Shown here one piece after another: positions 23,001 to 35,004 of a stretch of DNA of 64,000 nt (the stretch's first letter is position 1; the number at the start of each line of letters is the position of its first letter). A model generated the notes under the pieces. It was given only the letters and a program-made list of their open reading frames with translations. It ran no database searches and was not told the origin of the DNA. This DNA comes from Penium margaritaceum (taxonomy: Eukaryota > Streptophyta > Zygnematophyceae > Desmidiales > Peniaceae), in NCBI GenBank assembly GCA_023375785.1, contig SZWC01000529.1, positions 51,237 to 115,236 of the forward strand, given 5' to 3'. The position numbers and the translations under genes were made by a program.

Positions 23001-26000
23001 TGAACAGCAAGTATAAAGACCTTCAGTATGTAGTGGCACAGTGTGGCTACCCTGTACAGTAACCAACCAATGTATGCATATGTCACTGGCCTAAACCCTA
23101 AACCCTAAACCCTAAACCCTATGACCAAAGAATTTCACTTCATGTGGTCAATGTTGACAACTCAAAGCAGGAGTCTCACTTAGACAAGGGGGATAACAAG
23201 AGTTTGGGAAGACTCGCTATGAACTATAAATCACAATTTCCTTCAATACGTGGTGATATGTCATGGCAACCATGTACATTGACAAAACTAAGTAGGCATA
23301 TGCCACTAACCATGACCAAAAGAAATTCACTGTGTGTGGTCAACGTTGAAAACTCATAACAAGAGACACAAATGGTCAGAGGGGGAAACAATGGGCTGGG
23401 AAAACAATGATTTGTGAATAATAGATAGTGACCAGCAAGTAGAGAGACCGTCAATATGCAGTGGCACAGTGTGGCTACCATGCACAGTGACTAGCCAAAC
23501 TATGCATATGTCACTGACCATGACCAAATAATTTAACTTCACGTGGTCAACGTTGACGACTCACACCAAGAGTCACATATAGTGAAAGAGGGTAACAATG
23601 CTTTGGGAACACTAGCTTTGAACTAGAAAGCACAAAGACAATTCAATACGTAGTGAACCGGCGTGGCAACCATGTGTAGTGACAAACCAAAGTAGGCATA
23701 TGCCACTAACCATGACCAAAAGAATTTCACAGTGTGTGTTAAACGTTCAACCCTCATAGCACAAGTCACAAATGGTCAGAGGGGGAACCAATGGGTTGGG
23801 AACACCAGTGATCAACTAGCAAATACAAAGACCTTCCACAAGTAGTGGCACGCTTAAGCCAGCGTGCATAGCAACCAACCAAAGGATGCGTACGTCACTG
23901 ACTATGACCAAAACAGTCCACTAAGTGTGGTCTACATTGACAACTCTTAACACGAGTCAAAACTGGTCAGGGGGAGAGACAATGGTTTGGGAACCGTATG
24001 TATGGACTAGAAAGGAAAAAGAACTTCAATAAGTTGTGGCACTGTGTGGCTACTATGCACACCAAACAACCAAACTAGGCATATGTCACTGACCATGACA
24101 AAAGAATTTCAATATGGGTTGTCAACGATCACAGCTCAGAACATGAGTCACCAATGGTCAGAGGGGGAAGCAATGGTTTTGGAATATTAGTTTTCAACTA
24201 GCAAGTACAACAACCTTCAATAAGTAGTAGCACATTTTGGTTACAATGCACAATGACCGACCAAAGTAGGCATCCGTACTGCCTTTGACCAAAAGAAATC
24301 TGCTCTGCGTGGACAACATTGACAACTCATAATACGAGTCACAAATGGTCACAGAGGGGGAGGGGGGGCGGTGGTTTGGGAACACTAGGTATAACCTAGC
24401 AAGCACAAGGACCTTCAATACGGCACGGTGTGGCTACCATGTACAATGACCAACCAAAGTAGGCAGATGTCACTAACCATGACCAAAGAATGTCACTATG
24501 TGTGGTCAACTTTGACAACTCATAACACGGGTAACAAATGGTCAGAGGGGGGAACAATGGTTTGTGACTAATAGTTATCAGCTAGCAAGTATAAACAACT
24601 TCAATATGCACTGGCACACAGTGGCTACCATGAATAGTGACTAATCAAAGTATGCATATGTCACTGACCATGACCAAAACTTTTCAACTCATGTAGTCAA
24701 CGTTGACAACTCACAACAAGAGTCACTGTTAGTCAGAGGGGATAACAATGGTTTGTAAACACTAGCTATCAACTAGGAAGCACGAAGATCTTCAATACGT
24801 AGTGACACGGCGTGGCAACCATGTAAACTGACAAACCAAAGTAGGCATATGCTACTAACCATGAATAAAAGAATTTCACAGTGTGTTGTCAATGTTGAAA
24901 ACTCATAACACGAGTCAAAAAGCTTCAGAGGGAGAAAAAATCAATTGGGAACACTAGTTATCAACTAGCAAGTGCAAAGACCTTCAACAAGTAGTGGCAC
25001 AGTGTGGCTAGCGTGCACAGTGACCAACCAAGGGATGCATATGTCACTCACAATGACCAAAAAAGTCCACTACGTGTAGTCAACATTGACAACTCATAAC
25101 ACGAGTCAAAATGGTCACAGGGAGAGACAATGGGTTGGGAACACTGTGTAGTGACTAGAAAGGACAAAGAACTTCAATAAGTACTAGCACGGTGCAGCAA
25201 CTATGCACACCGAACAACCAAACTAGGCATATGTCACTGACCATGACCAAAGAATTCCAATATGGGTGGTCAACGTTCACAACCCATACCACGAGTCACA
25301 ACTGGTCAGAGGGGGGACAATGGTTTTGGAATATTTGGTTTCAAATAGCAAGTACAACGACCTTCAATTTGTAGTAGCACTACTGTGGCTGCCTTGCACA
25401 TTGACCGACCAAAGTAGGCAAATGTACTGCCTTTGACCAAAGAAATCTGCTGTGTGTGGTCAACATTGACAACTCATGATACGAATCACAAATGGTCAGA
25501 GGGGGGGGGGACGATGGTTTTGGAGCACCAGGTATCAACTGCGAAGCACAAGGACCTTCAATAAGTAGTGGCACGGTGTGGCTACCTTGTACAATGACCA
25601 CCCAAAATAGGCATATGTCACTGACCATGACCAAAGAATGTCACTATGTGTGGTCAACTTTGACAACTCATAACACGAGTCACAAATGGTAAGAGAGGGA
25701 AACAATGGGTTGTGAATACTAGTTATCGACTAGCAAGTATAAAGACCTTCAATATGCAGTGGCACAGTGTGGCTACCATGCACAGTGACCAACCAACGTA
25801 TGCATCCGTCACTGACCACGACCAAATAAATTCACTTCATGTGGTCAATGTTGACAACTCACAACAAGAGTCACATTTAGTCAAACGTGGTAACAAAGGT
25901 TTGGGAACACTAGCTATCTACTAGAAAGCACAGAGACCTTCAATACGTAGTGACACGGCGTGGCAACCATGTACAGTCACAAAACAAAGAAGGCATATGC

Positions 26001-29000
26001 CACTAATACTGACCAAAGTTATTTCACAGTAGGTGGTCAACGTTGAAAACTCATAACAAGAGAGACAAATGGTCAAAGGGGGAAACAATGTGTTGGAAAC
26101 ACGAGATATGAACTAGCAAGTACAATGACCCTCAACAAGTACTGGCACGGTGTGGCTTGCGTGCATAGTGCCCAACCAAAGGATGCATACGTCACTGACT
26201 ACGACCAAATAAGTCCACTTTGTGTGGTCCACATTGACAGCTCATAACACGAGTCACAAATGGTCAGACGGAGAGAGAATGGTTTGCAAAACCTATTTAT
26301 GGACTAGAAAGGACAAAGAACTTCAATATGTAGTGGCACGGTGAGGCTACTATGCACACGGAACAACTAAACTAGGCATATGACACGTACCATGACCAAA
26401 GAAGTTCAATATGGGTGGTCAACGTTCACAACCCATACCACGAGACACAAACGATGGAGGGGGAAAAATGGTTTTGGATTATTAATTTTCAACTAGCAAG
26501 CACAAGGAGCTTCAATAAGTAGTGGCACGGTGTGGCTACCATGTACAATGACCACCCAAAGTAGGCATACATCACTGACAATGACCAAAGAATGTCACTA
26601 TGTGTGGTCAACTTTGACAACTCATAACACGAGTCACAAATGGTCCGAGGGGAAAACAATGGGTTGTGAAGACTAGTTATCGACTAGCAAGTACAAAGAC
26701 CTTCAATATGTAGTGGCACAGTGTGGCTACCATGCACAGTGACCAGCCAAAATATGCATATGTCACTGACCATGACCAAAGAATTTCACTTCACGTGGTC
26801 AACGTTGACAACTCACAACAAGAGTCACAGATAGTGAGAGTAGGTAACAATGCATTGGGAACACTAGCTATCAACTACAAAGCAGAATGACCTTCAATAC
26901 GTGGTGACATGGCGTGAAAACCATGTACGGTGACAAGCCAAAGTAGGCATATGCCACTAGTCATGAACAATATAACTTCACAGTTTGTGGTCAACGTTGA
27001 AAACTCAAAACACGAGTCACAAATAGTCAAAGGAGGAAACAATGGGTTGGGAACACTAGTTATCAACTAGCAAGTACAAAGACTTTCAACAAGTAGTGGC
27101 ACGGTGTGGATAGCGTTTGTGACCAACCAAAGGATGCAAATGTCACTGACTATACCCAAAGATGTCCACTATGTGTGGTCAGCATTGACAACTGATAACA
27201 CAAGTCAAAATGGTCAGAGGGAGAGACAATGGTTTGGGAACCCTGTGTATCGACTAGAAAGGACAATGAACTTCAATAAGTAGTGGCACGGTGTGGCTAC
27301 TATGCACACCGAACAACCAAACTACGCATATGTCACAGACCATGACCAAAGAATTTAAATATGGGTGGTCAATGTTCACAACCCATAACACGATTCACAA
27401 CTGGTCAGAGGGGGAAACACTGGTTTCGGAATATTAGTTTTCAACTAGTAAGGACAAAGACCTTCAATAAGTAGTAGCACGGTGTTGCTTCCATGCACAA
27501 TGACCGACCAAAGTAGGCATATGTACTGCATTTGACCAAAGAAATCCGCATAGAGTGGTCAACGTTGACAGCTCCTAATACAAGTCACAAATGGTCAGAG
27601 GGCGAAACGATAGTTTGGAAACACCAGGTATCAACTAGCAAGCACAAGGACCTTCAATAAGTAGTGGCACCGTGTGGCCACCATGTACAATGACCAACCA
27701 AAGTAGGCATATGTCACTGACCATGACCAACGAATGTCACTATGTATGGTCCTTGACATCTCATAACACGTCACAAATGGTCAGAGGGGGAAACAATGGT
27801 TTGTGAGTCCTAGTTATCAACTAGCAAGTACAAAGACCTTCAATATGCAGTGGCACAGTGTAGCCAGCGTGCACAGTGACCAACCAAAGTATGCATCTGT
27901 CACTGACCATGACCAAAGAATTTCACTTCATGTGGTCAACGTTGACAAGTGACAAGAAGAGTCACAGATAGTCAAAAGGGGTAACAATGGTTTGGGAACA
28001 CTAGCTATCAAGTAGAAAGCACAAAGACATTCAATACGTAGTGACACAGCGTGGCAACCATGTACAGTGACAAACCAAAGTAGTCATATGCTTCTAACAA
28101 TGACCAAAAGAAGTCAAAAGTGCGTGGTCAACGTTGAAAACTCATAACACGAGTCACAAATGATGAGAGGGGGAAACAATGGGTTGGGAACACTAGTTAT
28201 CAACTAGCAAGTACAAAGACCTTCAAAAAGTAGTGGCACGGTCTGGCTAGCGTGCACAGTGACCAACTAAAGGATACATACGTCATTGACTTTGACCGAA
28301 GAAGTCCACTACGTGTCTTCAACACTGACAACTCATAACACGAGTCACAAATGGTTATAGGGAGAGACAATGGTTTGGGAACCATATGTAGCAACAAGAA
28401 ATGACACAGACCTTCAATACGTAGTGGCAGGGTGTGGCTACTATGCACACCGAACTACCAAACTAGGCAAATGTCACTGAACATGACCAAAGAATATCAA
28501 TATGGGTGGTCAACATTCACAACCCATAACAGGAGTCATAAAAGGTCAGAGGGGAAAACAATGGTTTCCGAATATTAGTTTTCAACTAGCAAGTACAACG
28601 TCCGGAGTAATTAGAAGCACGTTGTGGCTACCATGCACAATGACTGACTAAAGTAGGCATGTGTACTGCCTTTGACCAAAAAGATCCGCTGTGTCTGGTC
28701 ATCGTTGACAACTCATAATACAAGTCACAAATGGTCACAGAGGGGGTCGATGGTTTGGGAACAGCATGTTTCAACTAGCAAGCACAAAGACATTCAATAA
28801 GTAGTGGCACGGTGTAGCTACCATGTACAATGACCAACCAAAGTAGCCATATGTCACTGACCATGACCAAAGAAGGTCACTGTGTATGGTCAACTTTGAC
28901 AACTCATAATACGAGTCACAAATGGTCAGAGGGGGAAACAGTGGTTTATGAATACTAGTTATCGACTAGAAAGTACGAAGATCTCCAAGTTGCAGTGGCA

Positions 29001-30032
29001 CGGTGTGGCTACCATGCACAGGGACCAACGAAAGTATGCATATGTCACTGACCATGACCAAAGATTTCATTTCATGTGGTCAACGCTGACAACTGACAAC
29101 AAGAGTCACACATAGTCAATGGGTGTAACAATGTTTTGGGAACATTAGCTATAAGCTAGAAAGCATAAAGACCTTTAATACGTAGTGACATGGCGTGGAA
29201 ACCATGTATAGTGACAAACCAAAGCAAGCATATGCCACTAACCATGACCAAACTCATTTCACCGTGTGTGGTCGACGTTGAAAACACATAACACGAGTCA
29301 CAAATGGTCAGAGGGGGAAACAATGGATTGGAAACACTAGTTATCAGCTAGCAAGTACAAGGACTTTCAACAAGTAGTGGCACAGTGTGGCTAGCATGCA
29401 CAGTGACCAACCAAAGGATGCATACGTCACTGACTATGACCAAATAAGTCCACTACGTGTGGTCATCATTGACAACTCACAACAAGAGTCACAAATGGTC
29501 AGAGGGAGAGACAATGGTTTGGGAACCCTATGTATCGACTGGAAAGGACAAAGAACTTCAGTACGTGGTGGCACAGTGTGGCTGTTTTGCACACAGAACA
29601 ACCAAACTAGGCATGTGTCACTGACCAAGACCAGAGAATTTCGGTATGGGTGGTCAATGTATGCAACCCATAACGCAAGTCACAAATGGTCAGAGGGGGA
29701 GACAATGGTTTTGGAATACTAGTTTTCAACTAGCAAGGACAACGAAATTTAATGATTAGTAGCACGCTGTGACTACCATGCACAATGACCGACCAAAGTA
29801 GGCATATGTACTGCCTTTGACCAAGGACATTTGCTGTATATGATCCACGTTGACAACTCATAATACGACTCACAAATGGTCAAAGGGGGAACAATGGTTT
29901 AGGAACACCAGGTATCAACTGGAAAGCACAAGGACCTTCAGTATATACTGGCACGGTGTGGCTACCATGTGTAATGACCAACAAAAGCAGGCATATGTCA
30001 CTGACCATGACCAAGGAATGTCACTGTGTGTG
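20082..30032 (-). repeat. 191-bp satellite array, inverted block after the solo LTR
   Basis: A continuation of the reverse-oriented array. Six-type order is visible, but periodicity is less regular than in the forward block: A-type anchors are about 0.95-1.15 kb apart, and shortened near 22550-22650 and 23090-23540, where partial monomers are fused. No genes; the short ORFs are repeat by-products. Confidence 0.94.
23090..23120. repeat. Interstitial plant-type telomere repeat
   Basis: About 4.4 perfect units of CCCTAAA lie within an A-type satellite monomer between GTCACTGG and ATGACCAAAG. Removing about 29 bp restores the monomer, so this is an insertion and not a divergent satellite. Confidence 0.97.
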
Positions 30033-30489
30033 TGTCAGAAATAAAGAAGAGAAACCAGCAAGGAGACCAGAGCACATCCACACACAAACAAGAAAAGAAC
30101 CACACAAATGTCAACGGACACGCACGACCGAGATCCGTGCACCGACATTCCCTCGGAGTAACACGACAAATCGCGCTTCGGCGAGAACTTTGCTATACAT
30201 CGCCTGAACGACACGAAGTAACGCTTCCACCTCGTAGGGACTCTAGTGAGGCACAGAAAACTACTTTAGGTATGTTAGGCGAAAGTACCTATTTGCTTCA
30301 GCTTTTCAATCAATCAATCAGTTTTCCTCGTCGTCATTGGAGCTGCTATCGTTTCCGTCCTTCAGCAATTGCCTGCCTTGCATCGCTCAGATCTGTACCT
30401 TGTGACTAACGATTATAGTCAACACTTGTCATCCATCAGCGAGGAAGGTCTCCTCGAGTTGCTCCTTCCTGGTTGCCATAATCCTGACA
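30033..30489 (+). repeat. 5' LTR of copia-3
   Basis: Starts TGTCAGAAATAAAG and ends AATCCTGACA (TG...CA with a TGTCAG/CTGACA inverted terminus), directly followed by the primer site. About 457 bp. It differs from the copia-1 LTR apart from the shared terminal hexamer. Confidence 0.8.
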
Positions 30490-30504
30490 TGGTGTTAGAG
30501 CGCT
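30490..30504 (+). promoter_or_regulatory. copia-3 primer binding site
   Basis: TGGTGTTAGAGCGCT directly abuts the LTR. It is a two-substitution relative of the initiator-Met-tRNA complement TGGTATCAGAGC seen in copia-1. Confidence 0.75.
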
Positions 30505-30621
30505 AGGCTCCCAGCCTTGGTAACCTGCCATCATGCTTCTAGTGATCATCTGTGCAGCCGCAACCGTGCTTGTTCATCTCCTTCCGCTGCGCGCCGCTCC
30601 AGACAACGACAATGTAGATTA

Positions 30622-31283
30622 AGACATCACACATGAGCCCTCTTTCTTCAATGTCATTCACATCTACGTCCAAGATGGCGATCCACCTCCGCTAACACTC
30701 CTTGTAACGTCGGATTCCCTCTACATTGAGCAAGTCCTCGATTCCGGGTGTGCTATTCCTGTACTCAAAGACGCCGATATCACAACGCCGCTGGCAACTC
30801 CAGTGACCATCACCGGCACGACCAAGGGAATGACATCACTGTGCTGCTACTCCGCTACTCTCACATCTCCAGCCACACCAAGTGGTCAGATCAAGGGTTA
30901 CCACACTCAGGACCTTCGACACAACCCCCTCTTAGTTCACCAGCTCCACAAGGAACAAGTAAACATCTTCTTTCCTATGTATGGGACAGAAGCCCGACTA
31001 ACGACAACCGTCAACAAACTCCTGGCAACCTTCACTGTTTGCAACATTCTCTACGGACTGCAAATTCCCCGCACAACCGCCACCTTCGCCGTTGAAGCCA
31101 ATGTTCAACCCTCCACCTGTGACTGCCGGAGTCTGTTTCATCCTCTGCTCCTGCATCATCACCGCCTAGGTCATCCCAGTTTCAATGCCCTTCTTCGTAT
31201 CCAGGCCAAGAAAATGGTGAAAGGCATGTCGCCCCTCTCACCACTAACCCGTCTTGCAGGACCACCTTGCACTGCTTGCAGTC
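30622..31283 (+). pseudogene. copia-3 protease and pre-integrase fragment
   Basis: A single open frame after a TAA near 30619. The protease active-site motif LDSGC is at about 30737-30751 with catalytic Asp at 30740; a hydrophobic NPLLVHQL segment follows, as in copia proteases. The pre-integrase HHCC finger has H-x4-H in HRLGHPSF (about 31160) and C-x2-C in PCTAC (about 31266-31280). Three residues after the second Cys the protein text turns into the minisatellite translation (Gly-Leu-Asp/Glu repeats), so the frame runs on without a stop although the gene has ended. Gag and the catalytic core of integrase are absent. Confidence 0.8.
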
Positions 31284-33119
31284 TTGGGTTGGATGCTGGG
31301 TTGGATGCCGGGTTGGAAGTTGGGTTAAAATTTGGGTTGGATGTTTAGTTGAAAGTTGGGTTGGAAATTGGGTTAAAAGTTGGGTTGGAAGTTGGGTTGG
31401 AAGTTGACATGGAACTTGGTATGAAAGTTGGGTTGGAAGTTGGCTTGGAAGTTGGGTTGGAAGTTGGGTTGGAAGTTGAATTGGAAGTTGGATTGGAAGT
31501 TGGGTTGGAAGTTGGGTTGGAAATTGGGTTGGAAGTTGAATTGGATGTTGGGTTGGAATTTGGGATGGAAGTTGGGTTGGATGTTGGGTTGGAAGCTGGG
31601 TTGGCAGTTGGGTTGGAAGTGAGGTTTGAAGTTGGGTTGGAAGTTGGGTTGGAAGTTGGGTTTTAAGTTGGGTTGGATGTTGGGTTGAAAGTTGGGATGG
31701 AAGTTGGGATGAAAGTTGGGTTGGAAGCTGGGTTGAAAGTTGGACTGGAAGTTGGGTTAGAAGTTGGGCTGGAAGTTGGGTTGGAGGTTGGGTTGGAAGT
31801 TGGGTTGGAAGTTGGGTTGGAAGCTGGGTTGGCAGTTGGGTTGGAAGTGAGGTTGGAAGTTGGGTTGGAAGTTGGGTTGGAAGCTGGGTTGGCAGTTGGG
31901 TTGGAAGTGAGGTTGGAAGTTGGGTTGGAAGTTGGGTTGGAAGCTGGGTTGGAAGTTGGGTTGGAAGTTGGGTTGGAAGTTGGTATGGAAGTTAGGATGG
32001 AAGTTGGGTTGGACGTTGGGTTGGAAGTTGGGTTCGATGTTGGGTTGGAAGTTGTGTTGGAAGTTGGGTTGGTAGCTGGGTTGGAAGTTGGATTGGAAGT
32101 TGGGTTGAAAGCTGGGTTGGAAGTTTGGTTGGAAATTGGGTTGGAAGTTGGGTTGGAAGTTGGGATGGAGTTTGGGCTAGAAGTTGTGATGGAAGTTAGG
32201 ATGGAAGTTGGGTTGGAAGTTGGGTTGGAAATTGGGTTGGAAGTTGGGTTGGAAGTTGGGATGGAGTTTGGGTTGCAAGTTGGGATGGAAGTAAGAATTG
32301 AAGTTGGGTTGGACGTTTGGATAGAAGTTGGGATGGAAGTTGGGTTGGAAGTTGGGTTGGAAGTTGGGCAGGAAGTTGGGTTGGAAGTTGGGATGGAAGT
32401 AAGAATTGAAGTTGGGTTGGACGTTTGGATAGAAGTTGGGATGGAAGTTGGGTTGGAAGTTGGGTTGGAAGTTGGGCAGGAAGTTGGTTTGGATGTTGGG
32501 TTGGAAGTTGGGTTGAAAGTTGGGTTGGAAGCTGGGTTGGAAGCTGGGTTGGAAGTTGGGTTGGAAGTTGACTTGGAAGTTGGCTTGGAAATTGGGTTGG
32601 AAGTTGGATTGGTGTTTGGGTTCGAAGTTTGGTTGGAATTTGGGATGGAAGTTGGGATGGAAGTTGGGTCTGAAGTTGAGATGGAAGGTGGGATGGAAGT
32701 TGGGCCTGAAGTTGGATTGGACGATTGGCTGGAATTTGTGTTGGAAGTTGGGTTGGAAGTTGAGTTGGAGGTTTGGTTGTGTTTTCGGTTGGATGTTGGG
32801 TTGGAAGTTGGGTTGGAAGTTGGGTTAGAAGTTGGATTGGAAATTGGGTTGGAAGATGGGTCGGACGTTGGGTTGGAAGTTGGGTTGGAAGGTGGAATGG
32901 AGTTTGGGATGGAAGATGGGGTGGAAATTGGGTTGGAAGCTGGGTTGGAAGTTGGATTGGAAGTTGGGTTGGAAGTTGGATTGGACGTTGGGATGGAAAT
33001 TGGGATGGAATGTGGGCTGGTTGTTGGGTTGGAAGTTGGATTGGAAGTTGGGTTGGAAGTTGGATTGGAAGCTGGGTTGGAAGCTGGGTTGGATGCTGGG
33101 TTGGACGTTGGGTTGGAAT
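31284..33119 (+). repeat. 12-bp G-rich minisatellite (TTGGAAGTTGGG)n, first block
   Basis: Tandem 12-bp units with frequent single-base variants (GGATGTTGGG, GGAAGCTGGG, ATGGAAGTTGGG). The G-rich strand is always plus. Local duplications include a 60-bp unit near 31820-31940 and a 108-bp unit near 32290-32480. Because 12 is divisible by 3 and the unit lacks stops, both strands are open (for example 31673-33280 plus and 31663-33216 minus). These overlap fully and are low-complexity tetrapeptide repeats, so I do not call them genes. Confidence 0.97.
33112..33119. repeat. 8-bp target site duplication (GTTGGAAT), left of hAT-2
   Basis: GTTGGAAT before the element is repeated exactly at 36935-36942. 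The sequence is minisatellite, so hAT-2 inserted into an existing array. Confidence 0.9.
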
Positions 33120-33335
33120 TAAGGGTGTTCACGAGTCCGGACTCGCAATTCTTGGGAAAAAACGCGGATTGTGAGTCCGAGTCTTGCGCGGGACTAGGAC
33201 TCGCGAGTCTTGTCACGAAGAAGACTCGGACTCACGAGTCTGTGGCCAGACTCACGAGTCCGGAAACTTGCGAGTCTTGACGCTTATTACTCGCGAGTCC
33301 ACAGCAGGTATACTCGCGAGTCCACTCAGTGTACG
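33120..33335. promoter_or_regulatory. hAT-2 left terminal and subterminal motif cluster
   Basis: Begins TAAGGGTGTTCACGAGTCCGG, matching the copy-1 left end (TAAGGGTG, then CCGG, CTCGC and ATTC at the same spacing). About eight or more GAGTC-type motifs follow, including three perfect ACTCGCGAGTC palindromes. These are the likely transposase binding array. Confidence 0.82.
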
Positions 33336-33743
33336 CGTCACCTTTGTGAGGAAGCATGTCCAATGTGTTTCTCACTCTTTGCTTTTCCATATTCCTGTTA
33401 TTTATCTTGTCATTATGAATGGTCTATGGCATGGATTATCCAGGCACTACACTTAGCACATGACACGTTACAATTCTAAGTAACACCAGACACATTGCAT
33501 TATATCCCCTACACCTCCTCTCTGTTCTGCAAGTGGTCATGGAACTACCACTTTTGTACTGGTGCTATTTTCACCTGCTCAAGTAACAATTTTCATTCAT
33601 GTAACCACTTTGTGCAATCATCATTGGCTTTTATTGCATTTAGCACTTAGTTTTTACACTTGGTAACAAATTGTGGCAGCCGAAAACAAAGCAGGATTTA
33701 GAGAAGTGCTGTAAAAAGAAATTTAGGGTTACAGTGTAGAAAC
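33336..33743. other. hAT-2 3' non-coding region
   Basis: AT-rich sequence after the transposase stop at 33744. It may supply a poly(A) signal for the minus-strand gene; no gene recognised. Confidence 0.6.
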
Positions 33744-34655
33744 CTATGACATTTCGACAACATCGTCATCAATGCCTACGTCATCCCTTCCACTCTCACC
33801 CTCATGCTCATCCTCATCATCATCATCACTGTCAATGTCACTCTCCTTGCATGGTTCTCCACCCTCCTGTCCACCCTCATTCTCTCCTGCAGTTTCTCCC
33901 TCTGCTTTCGCCGTCAGAGCAGCCTTTGCCGCTTTCCTAGCAGCACGTCTTGCTGCCTTCTCCTTCCTCTCTACCTCTTCTAACTCTTCTGAAATCTGCC
34001 CAGACGGATGCACAGGGAAGTCTTTCAGAGCTGGGTCGTTGATCCATGTTTTCAAGCACAGCAAATCCTGCACGCTAATCTGTGACAATGAATGCCTGAA
34101 GTCTGTCACCACACGTCCCCCACGGGAAAACATCCTCTCGCTTGGTGTGCTTGTGGCAGGCACAGCTAGCAGGTCCTGCACACACAGCGCAAGAGTATGG
34201 TACTGCCGCTCATTCTCCTTGTATAAGTTCAAAATGTTGCACTTCCGTCCTCCCTTCACGTTCTTCTTTTGTGCATCCACCTCTTCCTCCAGAGTGTCTG
34301 ACACCACGACTGTTTCCTCTGCTTTCGGCTTGTCGTACATGGCGTCCATGGGGTCCTCAAGCACTGCCTCTAGCATGCTCTACCTCTGTCGCTTGCGTCC
34401 TCGCTTTGCTACAGCAGCAGGACCACTGAGCTGCTGCTGGCTTGATGCTGCTCCTGTTGCTACCTGTGTATCAGTCTCGTCTCCTGCTTCATCCTCAGCT
34501 GCTGCATCTGCTGCCGCCTCTGCTGAAGCCTTTGCTACTCTCTCTGCCTCTGCTGCCGCTTCTGCCTCCCGCCACACTTACACCTTAGTGAAGTACGGCT
34601 TCATGAACTCCAGCACCTTGACTTCCAGCTGTACCATAAACTTGATGCCCAGGAG

Positions 34656-34746
34656 CTGCAACCACAAAGGCAGGACCACGACCAGGGTTAGCATGTGTAG
34701 AAGTTGAAGTACAATGAAGGGGGGGGGGTAAAATACACATACACAC
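34656..34746 (-). other. hAT-2 transposase intron 2
   Basis: 91 bp on the minus strand, donor AAG|GTGTGT and acceptor TTGTGGTTGCAG|CTC. Copy 1 has the homologous intron but its acceptor reads TGTGGATGCAT, which has lost the AG. Confidence 0.8.
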
Positions 34747-34842
34747 CTTAGGAACACGCTCAAAGTATCGGAAGCAGAAACGCGGGTCCACTGCACTGGC
34801 GACCACATGCCTCACACTGCACTTCTTAACATACTTCTCTAG

Positions 34843-35004
34843 CTGCATTTGAACAGAAAAACAAAAAAACACACAAGGAGTTGGTGACAGCAACACAGAG
34901 TGATAGGCAGAAAACAACAATAACCATGAACACTACCACCACCACCACCACCACCACCACCACCACCACCACCACCACCACCAACAACAGCAATAGCAAC
35001 ACAC
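34843..35004 (-). other. hAT-2 transposase intron 1
   Basis: 162 bp, donor AAG|GTGTGTTG and acceptor TTCAAATGCAG|CTAGAG. The homologous position in copy 1 has donor AAG|GTGAGA and acceptor GTGTAG|CTCAAG, supporting a real, inherited intron. It contains a trinucleotide run. Confidence 0.85.
34934..34985. repeat. (ACC)n / (TGG)n microsatellite
   Basis: About 16 ACC units on the plus strand inside transposase intron 1. Copy 1 has only short TGG-like sequence here, so it expanded in copy 2. Confidence 0.95.

Larger units (their letters stand above)
30033..31283 (+). mobile_element. Third Ty1/copia element, 5' fragment (gag deleted)
   Basis: Inserted where the inverted satellite ends. Order: LTR (30033-30489), primer site, about 120 bp of leader, then an open protease to pre-integrase frame. 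Gag is absent between the primer site and protease. Integrase core, reverse transcriptase, RNase H and the 3' LTR are missing because the minisatellite begins abruptly at 31284. It is distinct from the copia element at 52476, as LTR termini and protease sequence differ. Confidence 0.85.

Noticed and set aside
31663-33280. Opposed ORFs of 517 and 535 codons as an overlapping gene pair
   Set aside because: Both come from the minisatellite; the plus ORF only runs on into hAT-2 terminal sequence by chance.
33772-34707. A 311-codon plus-strand Ser-rich ORF in hAT-2
   Set aside because: It is antisense to the C-terminal half of the transposase; the Ser/Ala richness mirrors the Asp/Glu- and Ala-rich tail on the minus strand.
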